DNA of 64,000 bases. It comes from Lysinibacillus contaminans (lineage in GTDB: Bacteria; Bacillota; Bacilli; Bacillales_A; Planococcaceae). This document shows positions 27,847 to 36,464 of this stretch, piece after piece; position 1 is the stretch's first letter, and each line of letters starts with the position of its first letter. The stretch lies in the NCBI RefSeq assembly GCF_001278945.1, contig NZ_LGRV01000003.1, positions 372,001-436,000 on the forward strand, given 5' to 3'. The notes beneath the pieces were generated by a model. That model was not told the DNA's origin, searched no databases, and was given only the letters and a program-made list of their open reading frames with translations. Made by a program: the position numbers and the translations under genes.

Positions 27847-28017
27847 TAAATAAGAAAGAAGTATCAAAAATATTAAAATGATAAAATCTCCAGTTGTTGG
27901 AATGATGATGACGCGTATAAATTGGAAACCGCAAATTGGCAATATGATTGTTCGGCAGTAAAAACGAATATTTCGTAGCCAGGGTGGTAAAAACCAAGGA
28001 TTGTATTTACGTCGCAT
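27826..28017 (-). CDS. Small membrane protein
   Basis: A 63-residue protein starting MRRKYNPWFLPPWLRNIRFY with two hydrophobic stretches (about residues 22-40 and 44-60). The ATG at 28017 follows AGAAAGGAAG at about 11 nt. The PWFLPPWLR opening with aromatic and proline residues, the FQFIR..IIPTTGDF middle and the coherent membrane pattern argue that it is a real gene. It is convergent with the SpoVID-like gene and overlaps its last 21 bp. The function is unknown; position suggests a possible spore-related role. Confidence 0.55.
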   Translation of the reverse strand: MRRKYNPWFLPPWLRNIRFYCRTIILPICGFQFIRVIIIPTTGDFIILIFLILLSYLLMNDII

Positions 28018-28119
28018 ACAAAATTTCACTTCCTTTCTAAGTTACTAGTCGAAACTAACTAAACTACTTGAAAAAATGCGAGCTATTGCGGTACAATGTG
28101 GTAAGTTGAATAGCGATGC

Positions 28120-28402
28120 ATGGAAAGGGAAGAGTAAATTGCCCGCACATTTATAGAGAGGAAACGGTAGCTGGAAAGTTTCCATTTGTGCACAGTTGAA
28201 CGTAGCCCAAGAGCAGCTTTAGTGAACTAACAGTAGTTAAAGCCGGTTAAACACCGTTACCGAATTGAGAGCCGAGAGCCGGTTTGATCAAGCGCACTTG
28301 CTGTAGCGAGCGCTTGACTATAGACCATCTCGGAATTAAAGGTGGTACCGCGAACATAAAACTCCTTCGTCCTTTTAGTAGACGCTAGGAGTTTTTTTAT
28401 TT
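28120..28402 (+). ncRNA. T-box leader of valS (tRNA-Val sensor)
   Basis: A T-box riboswitch leader. The antiterminator T-box sequence AATTAAAGGTGGTACCGCG is at 28334-28352, followed by a terminator stem (AAACTCCT at 28358 with AGGAGTTT at 28387) and a T-run. In Stem I the sequence GAACGTAGCCC near 28199-28209 offers GUA (28202-28204) as a valine specifier codon, which fits the downstream gene. Uncharged tRNA-Val would stabilise the antiterminator and turn on valS. Confidence 0.93.
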
Positions 28403-28430
28403 GTCCAAAAAAATGATATTCATTTCTTAG

Positions 28431-28519
28431 GCAAATAAGCCACTGGCAGATGTGCTAGATCTTGGATTGTATTTGCACAGTTAAAAATCTAGACGCATTT
28501 TTATTCGCTAGAGGCGAAT
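28431..28519 (+). other. Structured region between T-box terminator and valS
   Basis: GCAAATA (28431) and TATTTGC (28471) are inverted, and ATTCGC (28503-28508) pairs with GCGAAT (28514-28519). The block includes CTGGCAGATGT near 28443, also seen in the tig leader near 5935. It may be a short dispersed repeat; no function can be assigned. Confidence 0.35.
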
Positions 28520-28550
28520 TTGATCGTTTCAAAAAACAGGAGGAACAAAC

Positions 28551-31196
28551 ATGACAGAAAATATTTCAATGCCTACAAAGTATGATCCGCAATCGATTGA
28601 AACTGGTCGCTATGAATGGTGGCTAAAAGGTAAGTTTTTCGAAGCTCAACCTGAAAGCGGAAAAGAACCATATTCAATCGTAATTCCACCACCGAACGTG
28701 ACAGGGAAACTACACCTAGGCCACGCATGGGATACGACTCTTCAGGATATTTTAATCCGTATGAAACGCATGCAAGGCTATGATGCGCTTTGGTTACCAG
28801 GGATGGACCATGCGGGAATTGCAACACAAGCGAAAGTAGAAGCAAAACTTCGTGAAGAAAATATTACACGTTATGATTTAGGGCGCGAAAAATTCCTTGA
28901 AAAAACATGGGAATGGAAAGAAGAGTACGCTGGTCATATTCGTGAACAATGGGCGAAGTTAGGTCTGGGCCTTGATTACTCTCGTGAACGTTTCACATTA
29001 GATGAAGGTCTTTCAGATGCAGTAAAAACAGTATTCGTTAAACTTTATGAAAAAGGTTTAATCTACCGTGGTGAACGTATTATTAACTGGGATCCAGCTG
29101 CTAAAACGGCTCTTTCTGATATCGAAGTCATTTATAAAGATGTACAAGGTGCTTTCTATCACATGAAGTACCCTCTAGCAGATGGTTCAGGTTTTGTAGA
29201 AGTAGCTACAACACGTCCTGAAACAATGCTTGGTGACTCTGGTGTTGCTGTTCACCCGAACGATGAACGCTACCAACATTTAATTGGTAAAACGATTATT
29301 TTACCGATCGTTGGCCGTGAAATTCCAATTGTTGCTGATGATTATGTAGACATGGAATTCGGTACTGGGGTTGTGAAAATGACACCTGCGCATGACCCGA
29401 ACGACTTTGAAGTTGGTAACCGTCATAATTTAGAACGTATTTTAGTAATGAACGAAGATGGAACAATGAATGAGCTTGCCGGGAAGTATAACGGTATGGA
29501 CCGTTTCGAATGCCGAAAGCAAATCGTTGCTGATTTACAAGAAGCAGGTGTATTAATCAAAATTGAAGAGCATATGCACTCTGTAGGTCATTCTGAGCGT
29601 ACTGGCGCAGTAGTAGAGCCATATCTGTCTGCACAATGGTTCGTAAAAATGCAACCACTTGCAGATGCATCTCTTGAGCTACAAAAAGATGAAGAAGGTA
29701 AAGTAAACTTTGTACCATCTCGCTTTGAAAACACATATTCTCGCTGGATGGAAAACATTCGTGATTGGTGTATCTCTCGTCAACTATGGTGGGGTCACCA
29801 AATTCCAGCTTGGTATCACAATGAAACAGGTGAAATTTACGTTGGGAAAGACGCACCAACAGATGCTGAAAACTGGACACAAGATGAAGACGTTCTGGAT
29901 ACTTGGTTCTCATCTGCGTTATGGCCATTTTCGACAATGGGTTGGCCCGATGAAGCGAATGAGGAATTCAAACGCTACTATCCAACAAGCACACTTGTGA
30001 CAGGCTATGACATTATTTTCTTCTGGGTATCACGTATGATTTTCCAAGGCATTGAATTTACAGGCGAGCGTCCTTTCAAAGACGTGTTAATTCATGGCTT
30101 AGTACGTGACGGTGAAGGTCGTAAAATGAGTAAGTCTCTTGGTAACGGTGTAGATCCAATGGATGTTATCGAAAAATACGGTGCAGACTCACTTCGCTAC
30201 TTCTTAGCAACTGGTTCATCACCTGGTCAAGATTTACGTTATACAACGGAAAAAGTGGAATCGGTATGGAACTTTGCCAATAAAATTTGGAATGCCTCTC
30301 GTTTCGCATTAATGAATATGGACGGCATGACATATGATGAAATCGACTTAACTGGTGAAAAATCAGTTGCAGATAAATGGATTTTAACGCGCTTAAATGA
30401 AACGATCGAACGCGTTACTTCTTTAGCTGAACGTTATGAATTTGGTGAAGTGGGCCGTGAACTTTATAACTTCATTTGGGATGATTTCTGTTCTTGGTAT
30501 ATCGAAATGGCGAAATTACCTATGAATGGTGAAGATGAAGCAGCGAAGAAAACAACGCGCTCAATTTTAGCGTATGTGTTAGACCAAACTATGCGTTTAC
30601 TACACCCATTCATGCCATTTATCACGGAAGAAATTTGGCAACACTTACCGCATACAGGAGAGTCTATTACAGTGGCGGCATGGCCAACAGTAAGTGAAGA
30701 CTTACACTTCGCAGAAGAAGCGGATAATATGAAACTGCTTATGGATATTATACGTTCAGTACGTAATATTCGTGCGGAAGTTAACACACCAATGAGCAAA
30801 AAAGTACCATTATTCATTTCAGCAAAAGATGCAGCGACTGTAGCTGTACTTGAAGCAAATAAAGCGTATTTAGAAAAATTCTGTAATCCAGAAACATTAA
30901 CGATTGGTGAAGGTTTAGAAGCGCCAGGTCAATCGATGACAGCTGTTGTCACAGGGGCAGAGCTATTCCTACCACTTGTTGGACTTATTAACTTAGAAGA
31001 AGAAATCGTGCGTCTTGAAAAAGAGCTAGAAAAATGGGCGAAAGAAGTTAAGCTTGTATCTGGAAAGCTCTCAAATGAAAAATTCGTATCAAAAGCACCA
31101 GAAGCTTTAGTAAATGCTGAACGTGAAAAATTAGCAGACTACGAAGGCAAGCACGCAGTAGTGTTAAAACGTTTAGAAGAACTTAAAAATATGTAA
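28551..31196 (+). CDS. valS: Valyl-tRNA synthetase
   Basis: An 881-residue class I aminoacyl-tRNA synthetase that charges tRNA-Val. The HIGH-type motif is in [16 protein letters not shown] (about residues 44-59) and KMSKS is in [12 protein letters not shown] (about 524). The editing (CP1) domain carries [17 protein letters not shown]. The C-terminal coiled-coil arm ([15 protein letters not shown]) is present. The SD is CAGGAGG. Regulated by the T-box leader just upstream. In B. subtilis valS is followed by folC; here a riboswitch-controlled gene is inserted between them. Confidence 0.98.
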   Translation: MTENISMPTKYDPQSIETGRYEWWLKGKFFEAQPESGKEPYSIVIPPPNVTGKLHLGHAWDTTLQDILIRMKRMQGYDALWLPGMDHAGIATQAKVEAKLREENITRYDLGREKFLEKTWEWKEEYAGHIREQWAKLGLGLDYSRERFTLDEGLSDAVKTVFVKLYEKGLIYRGERIINWDPAAKTALSDIEVIYKDVQGAFYHMKYPLADGSGFVEVATTRPETMLGDSGVAVHPNDERYQHLIGKTIILPIVGREIPIVADDYVDMEFGTGVVKMTPAHDPNDFEVGNRHNLERILVMNEDGTMNELAGKYNGMDRFECRKQIVADLQEAGVLIKIEEHMHSVGHSERTGAVVEPYLSAQWFVKMQPLADASLELQKDEEGKVNFVPSRFENTYSRWMENIRDWCISRQLWWGHQIPAWYHNETGEIYVGKDAPTDAENWTQDEDVLDTWFSSALWPFSTMGWPDEANEEFKRYYPTSTLVTGYDIIFFWVSRMIFQGIEFTGERPFKDVLIHGLVRDGEGRKMSKSLGNGVDPMDVIEKYGADSLRYFLATGSSPGQDLRYTTEKVESVWNFANKIWNASRFALMNMDGMTYDEIDLTGEKSVADKWILTRLNETIERVTSLAERYEFGEVGRELYNFIWDDFCSWYIEMAKLPMNGEDEAAKKTTRSILAYVLDQTMRLLHPFMPFITEEIWQHLPHTGESITVAAWPTVSEDLHFAEEADNMKLLMDIIRSVRNIRAEVNTPMSKKVPLFISAKDAATVAVLEANKAYLEKFCNPETLTIGEGLEAPGQSMTAVVTGAELFLPLVGLINLEEEIVRLEKELEKWAKEVKLVSGKLSNEKFVSKAPEALVNAEREKLADYEGKHAVVLKRLEELKNM

Positions 31197-31209
31197 TTTG
31201 AACCTGTAG

Positions 31210-31241
31210 CGGATGGCTTTTTAGTCATCCGTTATTTTTTT
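31210..31241 (+). terminator. Terminator of valS
   Basis: CGGATGGCT (31210-31218) pairs with AGTCATCCG (31223-31231) with one G-U, followed by TTATTTTTTT. Confidence 0.85.
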
Positions 31242-31325
31242 ATTGCTAATTGTTTGGTAATGAAAAAAATCCATTGAAAAGGGACTAATTAAGTAGTATA
31301 ATTAGTGGAAATTAGTATAAAAGAC

Positions 31326-31426
31326 AAAGGCGAACTATCCGAAGTGTGGGGCGCAAAGCCTAGGGTCTAAGGCGAGAAGATTTTATGAATCTCCACGTTA
31401 TGATAGCCTGGTTACCGGAGTTATGA
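31326..31426 (+). ncRNA. Cyclic di-GMP-I (GEMM) riboswitch
   Basis: The block contains the core of the c-di-GMP-I aptamer: GGCGAACTATCCGAAGTGTG, then GCGCAAAGCCTAGGGTCTAA, a variable hairpin (GAGAAGATTTTATGAATCTCC) and the closing ATGATAGCCTGGTTACCGG. Order and spacing match the known consensus. A terminator follows at 31450-31480, so control is probably at transcription termination. The direction of response (on or off) cannot be read with certainty by eye. Confidence 0.88.
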
Positions 31427-31449
31427 ATATATCATTAATTCTCTTGGCT

Positions 31450-31480
31450 ATTCTAATCTAAGTTAGAATTGTCTTTTTTT
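31450..31480 (+). terminator. Riboswitch expression-platform terminator
   Basis: ATTCTAA (31450-31456) pairs with TTAGAAT (31463-31469), followed by TTGTC and seven T residues. It lies between the c-di-GMP aptamer and the ribosome site of the next gene. Confidence 0.8.
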
Positions 31481-31511
31481 ATGCAAAAAAATTATATGCC
31501 GGAGGTTAACA

Positions 31512-31916
31512 ATGTCGGGAAATGTCGGAACAATTATAGTTAAAGTAAATAAAGCCAGTGACGACTTGGAATTTGTTAGTGCGAGATCAATGATAGAGGC
31601 GAATCTTCTGAAATTATCAGAAGCAAAATATTATCGCCTGCTCAACACAAATGCGCAAGTGCTAATTAAGCATATAGTCGCAGAAAGCAAAGGACACAAT
31701 GGAACGAATAAGCAGTTAACGCGTACAGAATTATTAACAGTCAATAAAATTAATGAATATTGTACGAATTTCGATATATCAATGTTAAAGAGAACATTAA
31801 AGAACTCATTTGAGTTAGTGCAAAAACCGGAAGTTCTACCTCTTTTAAATAGTGACGCAAAGATTATATTAAATGACATGGGTGCTTTATTAGGGATGCA
31901 ATATCAGGTGCAGTAG
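31512..31916 (+). CDS. Unknown protein under c-di-GMP riboswitch control
   Basis: A 134-residue soluble protein I do not recognise. It starts MSGNVGTIIVKVNKASDDLE and is otherwise mostly helical, with no signal peptide, membrane segment or cysteine cluster visible. A LLNTNAQVLIKHIVAES segment (about 42-58) and LLNSDAKIILNDMGALLG near the C-terminus look like a loose internal repeat of an 'LLN(T/S)(N/D)AkvlI' pattern, suggesting two related helical units. The SD is GGAGG, 6 nt before the ATG. It is a single-gene unit with its own riboswitch and terminator, which implies a role tied to motile/sessile signalling. That role is inference only. Confidence 0.7.
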   Translation: MSGNVGTIIVKVNKASDDLEFVSARSMIEANLLKLSEAKYYRLLNTNAQVLIKHIVAESKGHNGTNKQLTRTELLTVNKINEYCTNFDISMLKRTLKNSFELVQKPEVLPLLNSDAKIILNDMGALLGMQYQVQ

Positions 31917-31945
31917 TAGTGTCAGTTGAAAAATAATTTAATTTA

Positions 31946-31996
31946 AAAACACACAGAGATTCGTTTTTAACAGAGCGGCTCGCTGTGTGTTTTTAA
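31946..31996 (+). terminator. Terminator of the riboswitch-controlled gene
   Basis: AAAACACACAG (31946-31956) pairs perfectly with CTGTGTGTTTT (31983-31993), followed by T residues. Being near-symmetric it could work in both directions. Confidence 0.82.
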
Positions 31997-32190
31997 CTTT
32001 ATTCAGTGGAAGTCGTCCATCTTTAATATATGGTTATGAATACGGGGGTTAGTTTTTATTCAAGAACGTTCTAACGTCGACTGAATTGTGGAACCCCGGC
32101 GAATGCCACAGATTTTGAATGCGAATTGTGTGTGTGCCAGGCACTTTTTGTACTAAAATAGAGCTATTGCATACATAAGGAGTGTTTGTT

Positions 32191-33486
32191 TTGTTTACAA
32201 CGATGGAACAATGTGTAGATTTTATTTTTAAACTAAAGGCAGTTGACCATAAACGTGCGCCACTAGTCATGATGCGAGAGGTGCTGGCGCGTTTAGACAA
32301 CCCACAGGATCAGTTAAGGGCGATCCATTTAGCAGGTTCCAATGGGAAGGGTTCCACGGTAAATGCACTGCGTGAAATGATAGAGGGAGCTGGTTATAAA
32401 GTAGGTGCATTTACATCACCGCATTTAGAACGTGTCAATGAGCGTATGACAATTAACGGGGAACAAATTTCAGATGCAGAGTTTTTGCAGTATATGAATG
32501 CTGTGGCACAAATTATTGATACGCATTACAATGGCGAGTATCCTAGTTTTTTTGAAGTCGTGACGTTGATTATGTTCCAATATTTTGCGGCAGAGCAAGT
32601 AGATTTTGCGTTGATTGAGACAGGACTTGGAGGACGTTTAGATGCCACAAATGTCATCACGCCACTCGCTTCAATTATTACGACGATTTCGTTAGAACAC
32701 ACAGCGTTTTTAGGAGACACTTATGCAAAAGTAGCCTTTGAAAAAGCTGGTATTATAAAAGAGGGCGTACCGGTTATTGTTGGGGTGAAAAATGAAGAAG
32801 CGCTTGCTGTTATACGAGAAGTAGCTACCGAACGTCACGCCAAGTGCTTTATTTTAGATGAAGATTTCACGGTAAAAGCGAAACAGCAAAGTGAATACTC
32901 ACAGCAATTTTATTATGAAAAAGCGGATATTAAGTTGCAAGATATTGAACTGAAAATGGCAGGTGCACATCAAATGGCAAATGCCAGTCTCGCCATGACA
33001 GCGATGTTCGTACTACAAGAAAATGGTCACGTGAAAATATCAGGAGCTACAATGCGTAAGGCGCTACAAACAGCGCAGTGGGCGGGTCGTTTTGAACAAG
33101 TTGCCCACAATATTGTACTTGACGGCGCGCATAATTCAGAAGGCACGGCAGCACTCATTCAAACACTAAAAGACGTCTATCCAAATCGAAACTATCATTT
33201 TGTTTACGCGGCTCTTTCCGATAAAGATCACGCCAATAGTATTGCGTTAATGGATGAGGTAGCGAACTATATGGCATTTACGCAAATCCCATTACCGAAT
33301 GCGATGCCAGCTGAGCAACTAGCGGCGTTATCGCGGCATTCAAAGAAAGCTTATAGCTCAGATTGGCGCGGTGTTCTTGGTGCAGAAATGCAGGAGAGGG
33401 ATGAAGATGATATTTTAGTCATTACAGGTTCTTTGTATTTTATTGCGGAAGCACGTAAATTACTGCAAGGGGTGGCAGTGCGATGA
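32191..33486 (+). CDS. folC: Folylpolyglutamate synthase / dihydrofolate synthase (first copy)
   Basis: A 431-residue Mur-ligase-family enzyme that adds glutamates to folates. The P-loop is LAGSNGKGSTVNALREM (about residues 44-60). SPHLERVNERM, the carboxy-lysine region FALIETGLGGRLDATNVI and the later LDGAHNSEGTAAL are all present. The TTG at 32191 gives MFTTMEQCVDF, a FolC-like N-terminus, and sits 8 nt after AAGGAG; an upstream GTG in frame overlaps that site. Its stop overlaps the start of a second folC-type gene by 4 bp (ATGA). Confidence 0.93.
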   Translation: MFTTMEQCVDFIFKLKAVDHKRAPLVMMREVLARLDNPQDQLRAIHLAGSNGKGSTVNALREMIEGAGYKVGAFTSPHLERVNERMTINGEQISDAEFLQYMNAVAQIIDTHYNGEYPSFFEVVTLIMFQYFAAEQVDFALIETGLGGRLDATNVITPLASIITTISLEHTAFLGDTYAKVAFEKAGIIKEGVPVIVGVKNEEALAVIREVATERHAKCFILDEDFTVKAKQQSEYSQQFYYEKADIKLQDIELKMAGAHQMANASLAMTAMFVLQENGHVKISGATMRKALQTAQWAGRFEQVAHNIVLDGAHNSEGTAALIQTLKDVYPNRNYHFVYAALSDKDHANSIALMDEVANYMAFTQIPLPNAMPAEQLAALSRHSKKAYSSDWRGVLGAEMQERDEDDILVITGSLYFIAEARKLLQGVAVR

Positions 33487-34742
33487 TTCCGCAATTTGAT
33501 CTGTATAAAGAAAAATGGTCGGTGCAAAGTGATGATGTTATCAAACCAGGGCTTACAGCAATACAAGAAGCATTAAAACTTGTGGGGAATCCAGAGCAGG
33601 AACTTCAAGTTGTGCATATAGCTGGTACAAATGGCAAAGGCTCTACCCTTACTTTTATAGAGGCAATTGCGAAAGAGCATGGCTTACGTGTTGGCAAATT
33701 TATGTCGCCTTGTATTCTAGATGTGCATGACCAAATTCAAGTGGCAAGTATGCCAATTACTTCAGCGGAAATGGACTTCGTTTTTGAACAGATGCAACAG
33801 GGTGGACTAAGCGGGAAGTTGACGGATTTTGAGTTATTGACTGTTGCAGCTTTCTTGCATTTTGTGAATAGCCGTGTAGATGTTGCACTAATTGAAACGG
33901 GAATGGGCGGTTTACTCGATAGCACGAATGTCGTAACGCCGATTGTGTCCATTATTCCGAGCATTGCGCTAGAGCATACGAAGTTTTTAGGGAACACGAT
34001 TGCTAGTATTGCCCATCATAAAGCGGGTATTATGAAGCAAAATAGACCTGTCATAATTGGTGAAATGTCTAAAGAGGCAAAAGCGGTTATTTATGAGCAA
34101 GCACATATGAAAAAAGCATCCGTTCTGGAGTTGGGTGATCAATTTTATATTGAGTCGACAACGGCGGGTGAAATGTATACGAATGATGAAAATGGCTTAA
34201 CATTGACGATTGTTAAAAGAAAAATGAAAGGTCCACATCAAGCGCATAATATGGCTTTGGCAATTACAGCCTTTTTTGAGGTTGCTACTGCGTTAAACAT
34301 ACCAGTAATCCTTCAAAGCGTTACTGCAGGTGTTCAGCGAGCAACTGTGTTAGGGCGGTATGAAGATGTGTTGCCATATGTAATTTTAGATGGGGCGCAT
34401 AACCCGGCTAGTGCAGAGAAATTAGTCGCAACTATTCGAGAAGATCTACCAGAAGAATCGATTACTTTTGTGGTCGGCATCCTTGCCGATAAAGACGTAG
34501 AAGCCGTGTTACGTCAGCTTGAGCAGGTAAGTGATTGTTTTTATTTTGTGGATATTGACAACCCTCGTGCTATGCCAGCAGAAGAATTGCTCCAGCTTTC
34601 AAACGCCAAAGAAAAGTACATTTTACAAAATAGTATAACGTTTATCAAAGAGCAATCCCGAATGCAAAACCGTACAATCGTATCAGGTTCATTATACTTG
34701 CTTGCAGAAATTCGAAGTGCATTATTAAGTGATGACTTGTAG
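33483..34742 (+). CDS. Folylpolyglutamate synthase-type Mur ligase (second copy)
   Basis: A 419-residue paralogue of the preceding folC, starting MIPQFDLYKEKWSV within the stop of the first (ATGA overlap). It keeps the P-loop IAGTNGKGSTLTFIEAI, the SPCILDVHDQIQ block (in place of SPHLERVNERM), the ALIETGMGGLLDSTNVV block and LDGAHNPASAEKL. Full length and intact motifs argue for an active enzyme. The two copies may divide dihydrofolate synthase and polyglutamylation activities, or one may have another substrate; sequence alone cannot decide. Confidence 0.88.
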   Translation: MIPQFDLYKEKWSVQSDDVIKPGLTAIQEALKLVGNPEQELQVVHIAGTNGKGSTLTFIEAIAKEHGLRVGKFMSPCILDVHDQIQVASMPITSAEMDFVFEQMQQGGLSGKLTDFELLTVAAFLHFVNSRVDVALIETGMGGLLDSTNVVTPIVSIIPSIALEHTKFLGNTIASIAHHKAGIMKQNRPVIIGEMSKEAKAVIYEQAHMKKASVLELGDQFYIESTTAGEMYTNDENGLTLTIVKRKMKGPHQAHNMALAITAFFEVATALNIPVILQSVTAGVQRATVLGRYEDVLPYVILDGAHNPASAEKLVATIREDLPEESITFVVGILADKDVEAVLRQLEQVSDCFYFVDIDNPRAMPAEELLQLSNAKEKYILQNSITFIKEQSRMQNRTIVSGSLYLLAEIRSALLSDDL

Positions 34743-34872
34743 TGATTTTTAATGAAAAACTCATAATGAGTAAATTTACAAACATTTATTTCTATATATT
34801 AAAGTGGTAGTTGCTTTCCGCTTCATGCAACTACTAGCTATAAGGGAAGACAGGATTCTTTCAATCGATGTA

Positions 34873-34921
34873 GTTCCGGCTGAACGCCTCCCGGAAAGTG
34901 CCAGCCGGAACGGAAATCAAC
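34873..34921 (-). repeat. Short copy of the GC-rich dispersed repeat
   Basis: GTTCCGGCT (34873-34881) and AGCCGGAAC (34903-34911) form a perfect 9-bp inverted repeat, followed by GGAAATCAAC. The reverse complement starts GTTGATTTCCGTTCCGGCTG and matches the left end of the element at 25484-25610 closely, in opposite orientation. It looks like an internally deleted copy. Confidence 0.65.
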
Positions 34922-35064
34922 ACCATTCATGATGATGAATCCCTTTTAAAATAGATTTGGTATTTTTAGAGTGCGCTTTTGCTCATATCGAATGAAAAAT
35001 TAAAAAAGTGGCAAGTTATGAAGAATAGAGACGTTTTTTGCTACATACTAGCGATAAATTTTTT

Positions 35065-35095
35065 AGACGAGACGACAACAGTCTCGTCTTTTTTT
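35065..35095 (+). terminator. Terminator before the SpoIIB-like gene
   Basis: AGACGAGAC (35065-35073) pairs perfectly with GTCTCGTCT (35081-35089), followed by a T-run. It may end transcription from the folC pair. Confidence 0.82.
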
Positions 35096-35135
35096 ATCGT
35101 TATTTTGGTAGGTTGAAGGTAGAGGTGATGAACGG

Positions 35136-35765
35136 ATGAAAATTGTAAGTCGTGTTATTAGAAAACAAATCATTCAGGCGATATTGATAGGGGGCGTTGT
35201 AGGTCTTTTTGGTGTAGCTATATTTTTAGGCGTTCTCCAAGCAAGCAATCAAATTTCACAAAAAAAAGAGGGAGAAAGTCAAGGTGTAAGTGGAGACAAG
35301 ACTGTCCCAACTGCGGTAGAATCGTCTGCTTCATCAATGTTTTACGCTAGTCAAGCTGGGGTGTTTTCGAATTATGAAAGTGCGAGTGTATTTTTAGCAG
35401 AGTATCCAACCTTAGCGGAAGGTACTATTGTTGAAGTTGATGGTAAGTTTTATGTTTGGACAAGTATGGTTATTGAAGAAAGTAAGTTAACGTTTTTGGA
35501 AAAACCTCCAACCTTTAAAAAGGCCTTTAGCGTAGTAAGTGGAAATTGTACAGATGCAAAGATTGCTGAACTGCCTGTTGTATTAGCTGATAAAAATGCT
35601 GCAAAATTTAATTTTCAAGAAACAGCGAAGGATTCTACATTACCTGCTGATTGGCAAACGATTGGCACGGCAGCATCCAAGATATCAAAAGACTTGAACA
35701 TTGTTCGCTTACAAGTTTTTGCGCACTATAAGTCGAAAAATGCCTGCCTACAAGTGAAGTTTTAA
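35136..35765 (+). CDS. SPOR-domain membrane protein (SpoIIB-like)
   Basis: A 209-residue single-pass protein: short cytoplasmic N-terminus, membrane helix at about 15-37, a low-complexity Ser/Gly/Lys linker, then a SPOR-like module (FYASQAGVFSNYESASVFLAEYP followed by VEVDGKFYVWTSMV, about residues 69-110) and a beta/alpha C-terminal part with two cysteines. SPOR domains bind denuded peptidoglycan at septa. B. subtilis spoIIB, which acts in engulfment, lies at this position before maf, and has the same membrane-anchor plus SPOR design. The identity is inferred from design and context; sequence similarity outside SPOR is not obvious. Confidence 0.6.
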   Translation: MKIVSRVIRKQIIQAILIGGVVGLFGVAIFLGVLQASNQISQKKEGESQGVSGDKTVPTAVESSASSMFYASQAGVFSNYESASVFLAEYPTLAEGTIVEVDGKFYVWTSMVIEESKLTFLEKPPTFKKAFSVVSGNCTDAKIAELPVVLADKNAAKFNFQETAKDSTLPADWQTIGTAASKISKDLNIVRLQVFAHYKSKNACLQVKF

Positions 35766-35862
35766 ATTGGAAATATAACAAAAAGGATATTATCTCGTTT
35801 TTTTGAAAATTTTCAAAAGATCATTTCTCCTTTATGATGAGTATTGAGGAGGAATGTGAAAG

Positions 35863-36459
35863 ATGATGTTTGAAACAAATCATAAGCTTGTACTCGCTTC
35901 AGCTTCACCACGACGTAAGGAATTACTTGCTATGTTAGAGGTCCCTTTTGACATCGTGACAAGTGATGTAGTGGAGACAAGCGTACAAGCAACGACGATG
36001 CAAGATTATGTGAAAGGTGTGGCCTTGTTAAAAACACGCGATGTAGCGAAAAAAATGCCAACAGCAACAGTCATTGGTGCAGATACGATCGTCGTTTTTG
36101 ACAATGAGCTTCTGCATAAACCAACAACGCGTGAAGAGGCCATTTCACACTTATCACGATTATCAGGCACACGTCATGCGGTCATGACAGCGGTTGCCAT
36201 ACTGGAACCAAATGGACAAGAGACGACTTTTGTGGAAGAAACGTCAGTTATTTTTAACAACTTGTCACAAGAGTTAATCGAAGCATATGTTGCATCTAAT
36301 GATCCATACGACAAAGCTGGTGGTTACGGTATTCAAACGGCTGGCACACTTTTAGTTGAGCGAATTGAAGGAGATTATAACAATGTTGTTGGGTTACCAC
36401 TTGCAGCGTTGTTTACGCAATTGGTAGCACGAAACATTATCCAATTTGCGAAGGAGTGA
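35863..36459 (+). CDS. maf: Maf-like nucleoside triphosphate pyrophosphatase
   Basis: A 198-residue Maf/Ham1-fold enzyme. SASPRRKELL (about residues 13-22) and IGADTIVVFD (about 68-77) are the family signatures, with YDKAGGYGIQ near 148. Such enzymes hydrolyse dTTP/UTP or modified nucleotides and are linked with septum control. The SD is GAGGAGG; either of two adjacent ATGs could start it. The last codons contain the ribosome site of radC. Confidence 0.94.
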   Translation: MMFETNHKLVLASASPRRKELLAMLEVPFDIVTSDVVETSVQATTMQDYVKGVALLKTRDVAKKMPTATVIGADTIVVFDNELLHKPTTREEAISHLSRLSGTRHAVMTAVAILEPNGQETTFVEETSVIFNNLSQELIEAYVASNDPYDKAGGYGIQTAGTLLVERIEGDYNNVVGLPLAALFTQLVARNIIQFAKE

Positions 36460-36464
36460 GGTTT

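Larger units (their letters stand above)
34743..35135. other. Intergenic region with repeat and terminator
   Basis: 393 bp without a gene between the second folC and the SpoIIB-like gene. It holds the inverted-repeat block at 34873-34921 and a strong terminator at 35065-35095. B. subtilis has the competence peptidase gene comC here; no trace of it was seen. Confidence 0.5.

Noticed and set aside
28120..28402. valS leader considered as a novel RNA
   Set aside because: The GGTGGTACCGCG antiterminator core and adjacent terminator identify it as an ordinary T-box.
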